Source of the DNA: an uncultured Stenotrophomonas sp.
GTDB lineage: Bacteria > Pseudomonadota > Gammaproteobacteria > Xanthomonadales > Xanthomonadaceae
Length of the DNA stretch: 64,000 nucleotides
Assembly (NCBI RefSeq): GCF_945952405.1
Contig: NZ_CAMFIA010000021.1
Span: 1 to 64,000, forward strand
Reading direction: 5' to 3'
Both the position numbers and the translations under genes were made by a program. Position 1 is the first letter of the stretch. Each line of letters starts with the position of its first letter. Under the pieces are notes generated by a model. That model saw nothing but the letters and a program-made list of their open reading frames with translations. It was not told where the DNA came from and made no database searches. Shown one piece after another: positions 1 to 10,147 of the stretch.

Positions 1-55
1 ACCTGCGACCTTCGGGTTATGAGCCCGACGAGCTGCCAGACTGCTCCACCCCGCA
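1..55 (-). tRNA. Initiator tRNA-fMet (CAU), 3' end outside window
   Basis: Read on the minus strand, the sequence gives the start of an initiator tRNA: a GCGGGG acceptor strand, the D-arm, an anticodon arm GTCGGGCTCATAACCCGA with anticodon CAT, and the start of the T-arm. The three G:C pairs next to the anticodon loop (GGG/CCC) are the hallmark of initiator tRNAs. The T-arm and CCA end lie beyond the left edge. In E. coli the matching gene (metY) precedes rimP-nusA-infB, so that operon probably follows here outside the window. Confidence 0.93.
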
Positions 56-150
56 CCGGAAGTGTTTGAACTGCTGCCCTGCTCTTTCGAGGAGGGCTAC
101 CGCAACGATGTTCTGGCTGAACCGCTGCAGTGACAACTTAGGCTGCGCAT

Positions 151-179
151 ATTACACGAATCGCGCAGCTTTGTGTCAA
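151..179 (-). promoter_or_regulatory. Strong sigma70-type promoter for the tRNA-fMet transcript
   Basis: On the minus strand there is a perfect -35 TTGACA (174-179), a 17-nt spacer and a -10 TGTAAT (151-156, 5 of 6 matches). A GC-rich stretch follows, as in stable-RNA promoters under stringent control. The promoter lies just after the nuoN stop, so the tRNA unit is likely transcribed independently of the nuo operon. Function is inferred from the motif match only. Confidence 0.65.
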
Positions 180-182
180 CTT

Positions 183-1643
183 TTATGCAAGATGCGCAAA
201 TGCCTGCTGGCACCAGACCATGATCGGGTTCCAGGCCAGGCCCAGCGCCAGCAGCGCCAGCGCATTCACGCCCAGCACCAGGCCCAGCACGCGGTCGTTG
301 CTGCGCGGCATGGCCTCGCCCACCGGCTCATCGAAGTACATGACCTTGATGACGCGCAGGTAGTAGAAGCAGCCGACCACGGCACACAGCACGCCGAGGA
401 TGGCCAGCCACAGCAGGCCGCCGTTGACGGCCGCGCCCAGCACCGCCAGCTTGGTCCAGAAGCCCAGGAACGGCGGGATGCCGGCCAGCGACGCCATGAT
501 GCACAGCACCAGGCCGGCCATCCACGGGTTGCGGGCATTCAGGCCCTTGAAGTCCTCGATGTTCTCGGCTTCAAAACCGGCCCGCGACAGCGCGATGATC
601 GCACCGAAGGCGGCGGTGGACATGATGGCGTAGGCCAGTGCGTAGAACAGCGCGGCGGCATAGCCCTGCGAACCACCACCGGCGATGCCCATCAGCAGGA
701 AGCCGATGTGCGAGACGGTGGAGAACGCCAGCATGCGCTTGAGGTTGCTCTGCGCGATGGCCATCAGGTTGCCGATCACCAGCGACAGCGCGGCCAGGCC
801 GGCGATCAGCAGCTGCAGCTCGGTCGACAGCGGGCCCACGCCCATTTCCAGCAGGCGGTAGGCCATGCCGAAGGCGGCCAGCTTCGGCGCCGAGCTGATG
901 AACAGCGCGATCGGCGCCGGGGCACCCTGGTACACGTCCGGCAGCCACATGTGGAACGGCGCGGCACCGAGCTTGAAGGCGACGCCGGCGATCATGAACA
1001 CCGCGCCGGTGATCAGCAGCGCGCGCTCTTCCGAGTGCGGGATGGCGTCACGGATGACATCCAGGTGCAGGCTGCCGGTGGCGCCGTAGATCAGCGACAT
1101 GCCGTACAGCAGCAGGCCCGAGGCCAGCGAGCCCAGCACGATGTACTTCATCGCCGCTTCCGACGCCAGGCCGCTTTCGCGGTTGCTGGCGACCAGGGCG
1201 TAGGAGCACAGCGCCAGCAGTTCCAGGCCCAGGTAGACCATCAGCAGGCTGCCGGCCGAAACCAGGATCATCATGCCGGCGGTGCCGAACAGGATCAGCA
1301 CCGGGATCTCGCCCTGGAACAGGTTGCGGTCACGCAGGTAGCGCCAGCCATAGACCAGGGTCAGGCCGCTGAGCAGCACGATTCCGGTCTTCATCACGTC
1401 CGCGGCGGTATCGCGCACGAACATGCCGTGGAAGACCTCGCCCTGCCCGCCCACGCCGGTGGCCAGCATGAACAGCACCACGGCCAGCGCAGCGAGCGAG
1501 AACAGGTGGGTGACGATCTTGTTCCGGTTGCTGACGAACAGGTCGAGGATCATCAGGGCGAAGGCGCTGCCGATCAGCACCAGCTCGGGAGCGAGCGGTG
1601 GCAGGTCAGCGGCGGTCAATGGCAGCAGCGGCGAGGTGGTCAT
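183..1643 (-). CDS. nuoN: NADH-quinone oxidoreductase subunit N
   Basis: NuoN is one of three antiporter-like membrane subunits of respiratory complex I and takes part in proton translocation across the inner membrane. The product (486 aa) is almost entirely hydrophobic, with about 14 predicted helices, and carries the proton-translocating membrane domain with the conserved motif NLKRMLAFSTVSHIGF. It is the last gene of the nuo operon, 15 nt after nuoM. Three start codons follow one another (TTG 1649, ATG 1646, ATG 1643). An AGGA box sits 7 nt before the ATG at 1643, which I therefore prefer. Function is certain from family and context; the exact start is not. Confidence 0.96.
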   Translation of the reverse strand: MTTSPLLPLTAADLPPLAPELVLIGSAFALMILDLFVSNRNKIVTHLFSLAALAVVLFMLATGVGGQGEVFHGMFVRDTAADVMKTGIVLLSGLTLVYGWRYLRDRNLFQGEIPVLILFGTAGMMILVSAGSLLMVYLGLELLALCSYALVASNRESGLASEAAMKYIVLGSLASGLLLYGMSLIYGATGSLHLDVIRDAIPHSEERALLITGAVFMIAGVAFKLGAAPFHMWLPDVYQGAPAPIALFISSAPKLAAFGMAYRLLEMGVGPLSTELQLLIAGLAALSLVIGNLMAIAQSNLKRMLAFSTVSHIGFLLMGIAGGGSQGYAAALFYALAYAIMSTAAFGAIIALSRAGFEAENIEDFKGLNARNPWMAGLVLCIMASLAGIPPFLGFWTKLAVLGAAVNGGLLWLAILGVLCAVVGCFYYLRVIKVMYFDEPVGEAMPRSNDRVLGLVLGVNALALLALGLAWNPIMVWCQQAFAHLA

Positions 1644-1658
1644 CATCAAATCCTGGAA

Positions 1659-3167
1659 TTACAGCAGCTTGCTGGATGCGATCTGCATCGCCAGCTTCGC
1701 GATCGAGGGCTCCATCAGGTCGGTCAGCGGCTTGGGGTAGATGCCCAGGGCCAGCACGCCGATGGCGAACACGCCCAGCACCAGCCACTCGCGGCCGTTG
1801 ATGTCCTTCAGTTCGGCCACGTGGCTGTTGGCCACTTCGCCGAAGAAGATGCGCTTGTACAGCCACAGGGTGTAGGCGGCACCGATGATCAGGGTGGTGG
1901 CCGCGCCCAGGGCGATCCACGGATTACGCTGGAAGGCCGACAGGATGACCATGAACTCGCCGACGAAACCGCTGGTGCCCGGCAGGCCCGCATTGGCCAT
2001 GAAGAACAGCATGGCGAAGGTGGCAAACCACGGCATCACGTTGACCACGCCGCCGTAATCGGCGATGCGGCGGCTGTGCATGCGGTCGTACAGCACGCCG
2101 ACGCAGGAGAACATCGCGCCGGACACGAAGCCGTGCGAGATCATCTGCACCATCGCACCCTGCAGGCCCAGGCGGGCTGCATCGGCATTGCCGGCTTCAC
2201 GCACCAGCCACAGGGCGATGAAGGTACCCAGGGTGACGAAGCCCATGTGCGCGATCGACGAATAGGCGATCAGCTTCTTCATGTCGTCCTGCACCAGGGC
2301 GACCAGGCCGACGTAGATCACCGCGATCAGCGACAGCGCGATCACCAGCCAGGCCCATTCCTGCGACGCATCCGGAACGATCGGCAGGTTGAAGCGCAGG
2401 AAGCCGTAGCCACCGATCTTCAGGGCGATGGCGGCCAGGATCACCGAACCGGCGGTCGGCGCTTCCACGTGGGCATCCGGCAGCCAGGTGTGGACCGGGA
2501 ACATCGGCACCTTGACCGCGAAGGCGATCAGGAAGGCGAAGAAGATCCAGGTCTGTTCCTTGGCCGACAGCGGCAGCGCGTACAGGTCGGCCAGCTGGAA
2601 GCTGCCGCCCTTCATGTACAGGTAGATTAGCGCCACCAGCATCAGCACCGAGCCGAGGAAGGTGTACAGGAAGAACTTCAGCGCTGCGTAGATACGGCGC
2701 GGGCCACCCCAGACACCGATGATCAGGAACATCGGGATCAGCATCGCCTCGAAGAACACGTAGAACAGCATCGCGTCCGTGGCCGAGAAGATACCGACGG
2801 TGACGCCTTCCAGGATCAGGAAGGCCGCCACGTACTGGTTGACGCGCTTGTCGATGGCGCTCCAGGCGCCGATCAGGGCAAGCACGCTGACCAGGGTGGT
2901 CAGCAGGATCAGCGCCACGGCGATGCCGTCCACGCCCAGGTTGTAGCCGATCTTGTACGCCGGGATCCAGGCATGGGTCTCGACGAACTGCAGACCGTCG
3001 ATGCCCGCGTTGTAACCGCTCAGCAGCGAGAGGCTCGCCACGAAGGTCAGCACCGCGACGCCCAGGGATGCCCAGCGGGCGGTCTGCGCATCACGGATCG
3101 CAAGGATCAGGGCGCCACCGATGATCGGCAGCCAGATGAGGACACTGAGTAGAGGCCAGTTCGACAC
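1659..3167 (-). CDS. nuoM: NADH-quinone oxidoreductase subunit M
   Basis: NuoM is the second antiporter-like proton-pumping subunit of complex I. At 502 aa it matches the usual length. It has the family helices and the motif DDMKKLIAYSSIAHMGFV, plus the HTWLPDAHVEAPTAGS segment on the broken helix that carries a proton channel. The start codon is GTG at 3167 (MSNWPLL). It sits 23 nt after nuoL and 15 nt before nuoN in the same operon. Nothing unusual is visible in the sequence. Confidence 0.97.
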   Translation of the reverse strand: MSNWPLLSVLIWLPIIGGALILAIRDAQTARWASLGVAVLTFVASLSLLSGYNAGIDGLQFVETHAWIPAYKIGYNLGVDGIAVALILLTTLVSVLALIGAWSAIDKRVNQYVAAFLILEGVTVGIFSATDAMLFYVFFEAMLIPMFLIIGVWGGPRRIYAALKFFLYTFLGSVLMLVALIYLYMKGGSFQLADLYALPLSAKEQTWIFFAFLIAFAVKVPMFPVHTWLPDAHVEAPTAGSVILAAIALKIGGYGFLRFNLPIVPDASQEWAWLVIALSLIAVIYVGLVALVQDDMKKLIAYSSIAHMGFVTLGTFIALWLVREAGNADAARLGLQGAMVQMISHGFVSGAMFSCVGVLYDRMHSRRIADYGGVVNVMPWFATFAMLFFMANAGLPGTSGFVGEFMVILSAFQRNPWIALGAATTLIIGAAYTLWLYKRIFFGEVANSHVAELKDINGREWLVLGVFAIGVLALGIYPKPLTDLMEPSIAKLAMQIASSKLL

Positions 3168-3190
3168 GTCTTCTTATTCCGTACAGGTCA

Positions 3191-5353
3191 TCAACGCAGG
3201 TAATGCATCAGCACGCCCAGCAGGGCAATCAGGCCGATGATCATCGCGAAGGCGTAGTGATAGAGGAAACCGGATTGGGTACGACGCAGCACGCCGGCTG
3301 CGACGTCCACAACACGTGCCGAGAGATTGACCACGCCGTCGACGATGTTGCTGTCGATCCAGCGCGAGACCCTGCCGAGCTTGACGCTGCCACCGGCAAA
3401 GCCATCGATCCACAGCTTGTCGAAGCCGTACTTGTTTTCCAGCACCGACACCAGCGGAGCAAAGGTCTTGCGAGCCTTGCCCGACAGGTCCGGCTTCCAC
3501 AGGTAGAACAGTGCGGCCAGCAGGAAGCCCGCAACGGTCAGCATGAACGCCGGAGCCATCATGCCGTGCAGCGCGAAAGCGACCGGGCCATGGAACTCTT
3601 CGCCCAGGAAGCCGATGGTGTTCCTGGCCGGGTCGTAGAAATCGACGACGCCGGTGAAGAACGTGTGCGCCTGGCCCTTGATGGCGTCGTGCGCGTGGTG
3701 GCCGGCCCAGTCGGTGCCGTACAGCATCGGGCCGATGCTGAAGAAACCGATGGCGATCGACGGGATGGCCAGCAGGATCAGCGGCAGGGTCACCACCCAC
3801 GGGGTTTCGTGCGGCTCATGCGGACCGTGACCATGGCCGTGGTCGTCGTGATGCGCGTCACCGTGGTGGGCGTCGGCGGCATGGTGATCGTCATGGCCGT
3901 GGCCATGGTCATCATGCGCGTCGCGGAAGCGTTCCTTGCCGTGGAAGGTCAGGAACAGCAGGCGGAAGCTGTAGAAGCTGGTGACGATCACGCCACCCAG
4001 CACTGCCCAGTAGCCATAGGTGGCCACCCAGTTGTTGGACAGGTGCGCGTGCAGCTCGGCCGCCTCGATGATGGTGTCCTTCGAGTAGAAGCCGGAGAAG
4101 AACGGCGTACCGACCAGCGCCAGGGTACCGATCCACATGGTGATGAAGGTGATCGGCATGTACTTGCGCAGGCCGCCCATCTTGCGCATGTCCTGCTCGT
4201 GGTGCATCGCGATGATGACCGAGCCGGCGCCCAGGAACAGCAGGGCCTTGAAGAAGGCGTGGGTCATCAGGTGGAACACGGCCGCCGAATAGGCCGACAC
4301 GCCCAGTGCCACCGTCATGTAGCCCAGCTGCGACAGGGTCGAGTATGCGACCACGCGCTTGATGTCGTTCTGCACGATGCCGATCAGGCCGGTGAAGAAC
4401 GCGGTGGTGGCACCGATGAACAGCACGAAGTTCAGCGCGGTCTGCGACAGCTCGAACAGCGGCGACATGCGGGTGACCATGAAGATGCCCGCGGTCACCA
4501 TCGTCGCGGCGTGGATCAGTGCCGAGATCGGGGTCGGGCCTTCCATCGAGTCCGGCAGCCACACGTGCAGCGGTACCTGGGCCGACTTGCCCATCGCACC
4601 GATGAACAGGCAGATGCAGATGACCGTGGCGATCGACCAGATCACCGGTTCGTTCAGCAGCTGCATGCCGAGGATCGTGCCGTCCCAGATCTGCAGCTGG
4701 GCGCGCGGGTCAGCCAGCATGCCGGCCTGCGAGAACACCTGCGAGTAATCCAGGGTGCCGAACACCCACAGCACGCCGGCGATGCCGAGCAGGAAGCCGA
4801 AGTCACCGACGCGGTTGACCAGGAACGCCTTCATGTTGGCGAAGATGGCGGTCGGGCGCTTGAACCAGAAGCCGATCAGCAGGTACGACACCAGGCCCAC
4901 CGCTTCCCAGCCGAAGAACAGCTGCAGGAAGTTGTTGCTCATCACCAGGGTGAGCATCGAGAAGGTGAACAGCGAGATGTAGCTGAAGAACCGCTGGTAG
5001 CCCGGATCGTCCTGCATGTAGCCGATCGTGTAGATGTGGACCAGCAGCGACACGAAGGTCACCACCACCATCATCATCGCGGTCAGCTTGTCGACCATGA
5101 AGCCGACATGGGCCGAGTACTGGCCGACTTCGAAGAACGTATAGAGGTTCTGGTTGAACGGCTGCGCCCCGCCCCACAGCAGCTGGTAGAGCGTGTACAT
5201 CGACAGGCCGCAGGCAACCGCGACGCCGAGGATGGTGATGGTCTGTGCGCCGAAGCGCTTGACCTGGCGACCGAACAGGCCGGCGATGATGCTGCCGAAC
5301 AGCGGTGCGAGCACCACTGCGATCAACAGACTCTTGGAGAGAGTGATTTCCAT
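3191..5353 (-). CDS. nuoL: NADH-quinone oxidoreductase subunit L with a histidine-rich loop
   Basis: NuoL is the distal antiporter-like subunit of complex I and carries the long lateral helix HL. The product is 720 aa, about 100 longer than E. coli NuoL (613 aa). It has the family motifs HVWLPDSMEGPTPISALIHA (residues 263-282) and NDIKRVVAYSTLSQLGYM (329-346). Much of the extra length is a soluble loop at residues 479-517 with 15 histidines among Asp, Gly and Ala, between the core helices and the C-terminal helices. Only 7 nt separate it from nuoK. The identity is firm; the role of the His-rich loop is unknown. Confidence 0.97.
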   Translation of the reverse strand: MEITLSKSLLIAVVLAPLFGSIIAGLFGRQVKRFGAQTITILGVAVACGLSMYTLYQLLWGGAQPFNQNLYTFFEVGQYSAHVGFMVDKLTAMMMVVVTFVSLLVHIYTIGYMQDDPGYQRFFSYISLFTFSMLTLVMSNNFLQLFFGWEAVGLVSYLLIGFWFKRPTAIFANMKAFLVNRVGDFGFLLGIAGVLWVFGTLDYSQVFSQAGMLADPRAQLQIWDGTILGMQLLNEPVIWSIATVICICLFIGAMGKSAQVPLHVWLPDSMEGPTPISALIHAATMVTAGIFMVTRMSPLFELSQTALNFVLFIGATTAFFTGLIGIVQNDIKRVVAYSTLSQLGYMTVALGVSAYSAAVFHLMTHAFFKALLFLGAGSVIIAMHHEQDMRKMGGLRKYMPITFITMWIGTLALVGTPFFSGFYSKDTIIEAAELHAHLSNNWVATYGYWAVLGGVIVTSFYSFRLLFLTFHGKERFRDAHDDHGHGHDDHHAADAHHGDAHHDDHGHGHGPHEPHETPWVVTLPLILLAIPSIAIGFFSIGPMLYGTDWAGHHAHDAIKGQAHTFFTGVVDFYDPARNTIGFLGEEFHGPVAFALHGMMAPAFMLTVAGFLLAALFYLWKPDLSGKARKTFAPLVSVLENKYGFDKLWIDGFAGGSVKLGRVSRWIDSNIVDGVVNLSARVVDVAAGVLRRTQSGFLYHYAFAMIIGLIALLGVLMHYLR

Positions 5354-5360
5354 CTGTGGA

Positions 5361-5666
5361 TCAGCCCTTCAACGAATCGACTTCGCCGACATTGATCGTG
5401 CGGCGGGTACGGAACAGGGTCACCAGGATCGCCAGGCCGATGGCGGCTTCCGCGGCGGCGACGGTCAGGATGAAGAACACGAACAGCTGGCCGGACGGAT
5501 CGCCCAGCTGGCGCGAGAACCCGACGAAATTGATGTTCACCGACAGCAGCATCAGTTCGATCGACATCAGCAGGACGATGACGTTCTTCCGGTTGAGGAA
5601 GATGCCGGCCAGGCTGATCGCGAACAACACCGCGCCCAGCGCAAGCATGTGGCCAAGGGTAATCAC
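5361..5666 (-). CDS. nuoK: NADH-quinone oxidoreductase subunit K
   Basis: NuoK is a small three-helix subunit of the complex I membrane arm and contributes conserved glutamates to the proton path. At 101 aa it matches the family length. The acidic residues sit in the second and third helices ([10 protein letters not shown] and [11 protein letters not shown]). The GTG start overlaps the nuoJ stop by 4 nt (GTGA), suggesting translational coupling. Confidence 0.97.
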   Translation of the reverse strand: MITLGHMLALGAVLFAISLAGIFLNRKNVIVLLMSIELMLLSVNINFVGFSRQLGDPSGQLFVFFILTVAAAEAAIGLAILVTLFRTRRTINVGEVDSLKG

Positions 5667-6319
5667 GGCTGGGTCTCCTCGCCGGCGGCCGGCTTGCTGT
5701 TGCTGTGCACGACCGGTGCTTCGGCGCCCATCTTGACCATGCGCAGGCGCTGGCCGGCCTTGACCATGGTCTGCTCGCCCGGGTTCTGGCTCTTCACGCC
5801 GGTACGGCGGCGCAGGGTCAGCATCACGGCAGCCACCACGGCCACGGTCAGGATGACGGCAGCGAACTCGAACGGCAGCAGGTATTCGGTGAACAGCGTG
5901 CGTGCGAGCCAGGTCACGTTGGACGTGTCGGCGGCGACCGCAGCGGCGTTGTCGGCCGGGAACGGGGTGACCGAGCGGGCCTTGACGCCGATCAGGATCA
6001 GCATCTGCGCCAGCATTGCCACGGCGACGATGAGGCCGACCGGCAGGTAGCGCACCCAGCCCTCACGCAGCTTGGTGGGGTCGATATCCAGCATCATCAC
6101 CACGAACAGGAACAGCACCATCACCGCACCGACGTAGACCAGCACCAGTGCCACGCCGAGGAACTCGGCACCCACCAGCAGCCACACGCAGGCAATGGAG
6201 AAGAAGGTCAGCACCAGGCACAGCACGGCGTGAACCGGGTTGCGCACGCTGATCACCGCACCGGCCGAAACCGTTGCCGCGATGGCGAACACCCAGAAAG
6301 CGATATTTACCCAATCCAT
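5663..6319 (-). CDS. nuoJ: NADH-quinone oxidoreductase subunit J
   Basis: NuoJ is a five-helix complex I membrane subunit that forms the link between the quinone site and the antiporter modules. The product is 218 aa. The first ~170 residues are hydrophobic, with the conserved third-helix region [19 protein letters not shown]. The last ~50 residues form a charged, proline-containing tail longer than in E. coli NuoJ (184 aa). It lies between nuoI (9-nt gap) and nuoK (4-nt overlap). Confidence 0.96.
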   Translation of the reverse strand: MDWVNIAFWVFAIAATVSAGAVISVRNPVHAVLCLVLTFFSIACVWLLVGAEFLGVALVLVYVGAVMVLFLFVVMMLDIDPTKLREGWVRYLPVGLIVAVAMLAQMLILIGVKARSVTPFPADNAAAVAADTSNVTWLARTLFTEYLLPFEFAAVILTVAVVAAVMLTLRRRTGVKSQNPGEQTMVKAGQRLRMVKMGAEAPVVHSNSKPAAGEETQP

Positions 6320-6328
6320 CTCTCGACC

Positions 6329-6817
6329 TCAGCGGTAAGCGGCATCGGCGGCGCGACGCTCGGCGATCTCGGACTCGAGACGGTCGCCCAGGGCCAGCAG
6401 CTGCGGCTTGGTAACGATGTTTTCGCCACGATTCTCGAAGTGGTACTCGAGGATGTGGGTTTCGACGATCGAGTCCACCGGGCAGCTTTCTTCACAGAAG
6501 CCGCAGAAGATGCACTTGAACAGGTCGATGTCGTAGCGGGTGGTACGGCGGGTGCCGTCTTCGCGCTTGGCCGAATCGATGGTGATGGCCAGGGCCGGGC
6601 ACACCGCTTCGCACAGCTTGCAGGCGATGCAGCGCTCTTCACCGTTGGGATAACGGCGCAGGGCGTGCAGGCCACGGAAGCGCGGCGACTGCGGGAACTT
6701 CTCCATCGGGTACATCATCGTGTACTTCGGCTTGAAGCTGTACTTCAGCGTCAGCCAGAGACCGGCGAGCAGTTCGAGCAGCAGCAGGCTCTTGAAGTAA
6801 TGGGTAATCCTGTTCAT
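6329..6817 (-). CDS. nuoI: NADH-quinone oxidoreductase subunit I, 2x[4Fe-4S] ferredoxin
   Basis: NuoI carries two [4Fe-4S] clusters that pass electrons from NuoG towards NuoB and the quinone site. The product is 162 aa and contains two classic CxxCxxCxxxCP motifs, [13 protein letters not shown] and [14 protein letters not shown]. An amphipathic N-terminal helix precedes them and packs on the membrane arm. A GTG lies one codon upstream of the ATG at 6817. I chose the ATG because it directly follows the nuoH stop with a purine-rich stretch before it. Confidence 0.97.
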   Translation of the reverse strand: MNRITHYFKSLLLLELLAGLWLTLKYSFKPKYTMMYPMEKFPQSPRFRGLHALRRYPNGEERCIACKLCEAVCPALAITIDSAKREDGTRRTTRYDIDLFKCIFCGFCEESCPVDSIVETHILEYHFENRGENIVTKPQLLALGDRLESEIAERRAADAAYR

Positions 6818-6821
6818 CACT

Positions 6822-7916
6822 TTAGACGCCCTTTTGAATCACGCCGAAGAACACCATGACGGCGGTAACCGCGATCCACAGAATGGCCAGCGGGATGAAG
6901 ACCTTCCAGCCCAGGCGCATGATCTGGTCATAGCGGAAGCGCGGGAAGCTGGCACGGAACCAGATGTAGGCACTGGCGAAGAAGAACACCTTGACGAACA
7001 GCCACGGTGCACCGCCCTTCCAGATCCAGTCGACCAGCGGCGAGACATCGCCGAAGTTGACCCAGCCCTGGACCGGGCTCAGCCAGCCGCCGAGGAAGAA
7101 GATCGAGATCAGGAAGCTGATCAGGATCATGTTGGCGTATTCGGCCAGGAAGAACAGCGCGAAGGCACCGCCCGAGTACTCGACCATGTGGCCGGCGACG
7201 ATTTCCGATTCGCCTTCCACCACGTCGAACGGCGCGCGGTTGGTTTCCGCCACGCCCGACACCCAGTAGATGACGAACAGCGGGAACAGCGGCAGCAGGA
7301 ACCAGTCGAAGAAGCCGGAGCTGCCGGCCTGCGCCATCACGATGTTGCTCAGGTTCAGGCTGCCCGACGCGATCATCACGCCGACCAGGGCGAAGCCCAT
7401 GGCGATTTCGTAGCTGATCATCTGCGCCGAGGCGCGCATCGCACCCAGGAACGCATACTTCGAGTTGGAGGCCCAACCGGCCAGGATGATGCCGTAGATG
7501 CCCAGCGAGGTCATCGCCAGCAGGTACAGCAGGCCGGCATTGGCGTTGGACAGCACGATCTGCGAATCGAAGGGCACCACCGACCAGGCCGCGAAGGCCG
7601 GGGCCAGGGTGATCAGCGGGGCCAGCAGGTAGATCGCCTTGTTGGCGCTGCTCGGCTGCACCACTTCCTTGAACAGCAGCTTGAAGACGTCGGCGAAGGC
7701 CTGGAAGATGCCCATGCCCACGTACATCGGGCCGTGGCGGACGTGCATCCAGCCGATCAGCTTGCGTTCCCAGACCACGTAGAAGGCCACCGAGATGATC
7801 ACCGGAACGGTGATCACCAGGATCTTCAGGATGATCCAGATCAGCGCGCCGATGTCACCGAGGCCAAGCAGCCACTGGTGCAGCGGATCGACCGCGTTCA
7901 ACAGCAATTCGTTCAT
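6822..7916 (-). CDS. nuoH: NADH-quinone oxidoreductase subunit H
   Basis: NuoH is the membrane subunit that forms the quinone entry chamber together with NuoB and NuoD. The product is 364 aa with about eight helices. It has the conserved first loop [16 protein letters not shown] and the acidic loop [20 protein letters not shown], a family signature at the quinone site. The ATG overlaps the nuoG stop by 4 nt. It sits between nuoG and nuoI as in other nuo operons. Confidence 0.97.
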   Translation of the reverse strand: MNELLLNAVDPLHQWLLGLGDIGALIWIILKILVITVPVIISVAFYVVWERKLIGWMHVRHGPMYVGMGIFQAFADVFKLLFKEVVQPSSANKAIYLLAPLITLAPAFAAWSVVPFDSQIVLSNANAGLLYLLAMTSLGIYGIILAGWASNSKYAFLGAMRASAQMISYEIAMGFALVGVMIASGSLNLSNIVMAQAGSSGFFDWFLLPLFPLFVIYWVSGVAETNRAPFDVVEGESEIVAGHMVEYSGGAFALFFLAEYANMILISFLISIFFLGGWLSPVQGWVNFGDVSPLVDWIWKGGAPWLFVKVFFFASAYIWFRASFPRFRYDQIMRLGWKVFIPLAILWIAVTAVMVFFGVIQKGV

Positions 7917-10147
7917 GCAGCCACCACCGTTACGCGAGCGGCACCCAGCGGCGCGGTCGCGCCGTGGCCCGATTCAATCCAGACCGAACCCGCAGCGACG
8001 CGGGCGTCGACCACCACCGGCAGGGTGGCCTTGCCGGCATCGGTGCCGACCTTGGCCATCTGCCCATCCTGCAGCTGCAGGCGAGCGGCATCTTCAGCGT
8101 TCAGCACGATGCGCGGGGCGTTGTTGAGCGGATGCGACTGCAGCGCCGGGGCGCGCCGGACCACCGCATCGGTGCGGTAGATCGCGGCGGTCGAAGCCAC
8201 TTCCAGGCCTTCGCCGGCAACCACCGGCTGCGCCGAAGCGGCAACGGCGACCGACATCGGGGCCAGGCTGGCGCGCAGGCCGGCCAGGTCGGTGAAGTCG
8301 AAACCGGCCACCGCCAGGTCGCCGCCCAGGGCACGCAGCACGCGCCAGCCTTCACGCGCCTCGCCCGGCAGCTTGCCGCCGGCACGCGCCGACTGCTCGC
8401 GACCATCGAGGTTGGTCAGGGTGGCGTCGATTTCCGGCAGCGCACCGATCGGCAGGATCACGTCGGCGACGTCGCGGGTCGAGGCACAGGCGAAGTGGCT
8501 GAAGGCCACGACCTGGGCAGCGGCCAGCGCCTTGCGCGCGGCGGGGGCATCGGCGAAGTCCAGGCCCGGCTCCAGGCCATACACCACGTAGGCCTGGCGC
8601 GGCTGCGCCAGCATTGCAGCGACGTCCTTGCCGGCAGGCAGCACGCCGGCGCGGGTCAGGCCGACTGCATTGGCACCCTGCGGGATGCGGCACAGCTTGG
8701 CACCGGTGGCTGCGGCGAACTCACGTGCGGCAGCGCGGATCGCGGCAGCCTGCGGGTGGTTCTCGGCGATGCCGCCGACGATCAGAACGATGTTGTTGCC
8801 GCCCTGCACCGCCGAGCGCAGCTCGGCGTTGGCCAGCGCGTCAACGAACTTCGACGGCGCAACGATCTGCTTGCCGGCGATGCTGAAGGCGAAATCGAAG
8901 TCCACCGGGTTGACGACGTGGATCTTCGCGCCGTTGGTGGTCTGTGCCTTGCGCAGGCGGGCATGCAGCAGCGGCAGTTCGTGGCGGATGTTGCTGCCCA
9001 GAACGACGATACGGTCGGCGCCTTCGATCTCGGCCAGCGGCAGGCCGAACACTTCGGCAGTCGCGGCGTCGGAGAAATCGCGGTTGTTGATGCGGTGGTC
9101 GATGTTGCTCGAACCCAGGCCCTTGGCCAGGCGGGCCAGCAGCGCGCCTTCCTCGTTCGAGGTCGACGGGTGCACCAGCACGCCAAGGTTGTCGCCCTGG
9201 TTCGCCTTGAGGATCTCGGCGGCCGCGGCCAGGCCTTCAGCCCAGCTCACTTCCTTCCACTCGCCATTGACCTTGCGCAGCGGCTTGACCGCACGGTCTT
9301 CGCTGTACAGGCCCTGGTGCGAGTAGCGGTCACGATCGGACAGCCAGCACTCGTTCACCGCTTCGTTGTCGCGCGGCACGGTCCGCAGCACTTCGCCGCG
9401 GCGCACGTGCAGGAACAGGTTCGAGCCCATCGCGTCGTGGTAGCCCAGCGACTCGCGCGCAGTCAGTTCCCACGGGCGGGCGCGGAACTGGAACACCTTG
9501 TTGGTCAGCGCACCGACCGGGCAGACATCGACGACGTTGCCGGACAGCTCGGTGGTCAACGGCTTGCCATCGAAGGTGCCGATCTGCAGGTTTTCACCGC
9601 GGTACATGCCACCCAGCTCGTAGGTACCGGCCACGTCCGCGGTGAAGCGGACGCAGCGGGTGCACTGGATGCAGCGGGTCATCTCGGTGGCGACCAGCGG
9701 ACCCATGTCCTCGTCCGGCACCACGCGCTTGCGTTCGTTGAAGCGGCTGACCGAACGGCCATAGCCCAGCGACACGTCCTGCAGCTCGCATTCGCCGCCC
9801 TGATCGCAGATCGGGCAGTCCAACGGGTGGTTGATGAGCAGGAACTCCATCACCGAGCGCTGGAACTTCAGCGCCTTTTCGCTGCGGGTGGCGACCTTCA
9901 TGCCGTCCATCACCGGGGTGGCGCAGGCCGGCGCCGGCTTCGGCGACTTCTCCACGTCCACCAGGCACATGCGGCAGTTGGCGGCGATCGGCAGCTTCTC
10001 GTGGTAGCAGAAGCGCGGAATCGAAATGCCGGCCTTGTCGGCCGCCTGGATGATCATCGAACCCTTGGGTACCACCAGCGACTTGCCATCGATTTCGATG
10101 GTCACGTGATCCGGTGGCACGTTCGGGTTTACGGGTTGCGCGCTCAT
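7913..10147 (-). CDS. nuoG: NADH-quinone oxidoreductase subunit G
   Basis: NuoG is the large iron-sulfur subunit of the complex I peripheral arm and carries the electron wire from NuoF/NuoE to NuoI. The product is 744 aa. The N-terminus holds a [2Fe-2S] plant-ferredoxin-like domain ([20 protein letters not shown]), then a His/Cys-liganded cluster region ([18 protein letters not shown]) and two [4Fe-4S] motifs around [10 protein letters not shown] and [13 protein letters not shown]. The remainder is a molybdopterin-oxidoreductase-like fold without cofactor. The ATG overlaps the nuoF stop by 4 nt. Confidence 0.97.
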   Translation of the reverse strand: MSAQPVNPNVPPDHVTIEIDGKSLVVPKGSMIIQAADKAGISIPRFCYHEKLPIAANCRMCLVDVEKSPKPAPACATPVMDGMKVATRSEKALKFQRSVMEFLLINHPLDCPICDQGGECELQDVSLGYGRSVSRFNERKRVVPDEDMGPLVATEMTRCIQCTRCVRFTADVAGTYELGGMYRGENLQIGTFDGKPLTTELSGNVVDVCPVGALTNKVFQFRARPWELTARESLGYHDAMGSNLFLHVRRGEVLRTVPRDNEAVNECWLSDRDRYSHQGLYSEDRAVKPLRKVNGEWKEVSWAEGLAAAAEILKANQGDNLGVLVHPSTSNEEGALLARLAKGLGSSNIDHRINNRDFSDAATAEVFGLPLAEIEGADRIVVLGSNIRHELPLLHARLRKAQTTNGAKIHVVNPVDFDFAFSIAGKQIVAPSKFVDALANAELRSAVQGGNNIVLIVGGIAENHPQAAAIRAAAREFAAATGAKLCRIPQGANAVGLTRAGVLPAGKDVAAMLAQPRQAYVVYGLEPGLDFADAPAARKALAAAQVVAFSHFACASTRDVADVILPIGALPEIDATLTNLDGREQSARAGGKLPGEAREGWRVLRALGGDLAVAGFDFTDLAGLRASLAPMSVAVAASAQPVVAGEGLEVASTAAIYRTDAVVRRAPALQSHPLNNAPRIVLNAEDAARLQLQDGQMAKVGTDAGKATLPVVVDARVAAGSVWIESGHGATAPLGAARVTVVAA

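Noticed and set aside
66..2630. 854-aa open frame antisense to nuoN and nuoM
   Set aside because: Composition is extreme in Gln, His, Arg and Asp with no hydrophobic core, as expected from the complement of a GC-rich membrane-protein gene. nuoN and nuoM on the other strand are certain.
3203..5395. 730-aa open frame antisense to nuoL
   Set aside because: Mirror image of the nuoL codon bias; no domain, signal or ribosome site.
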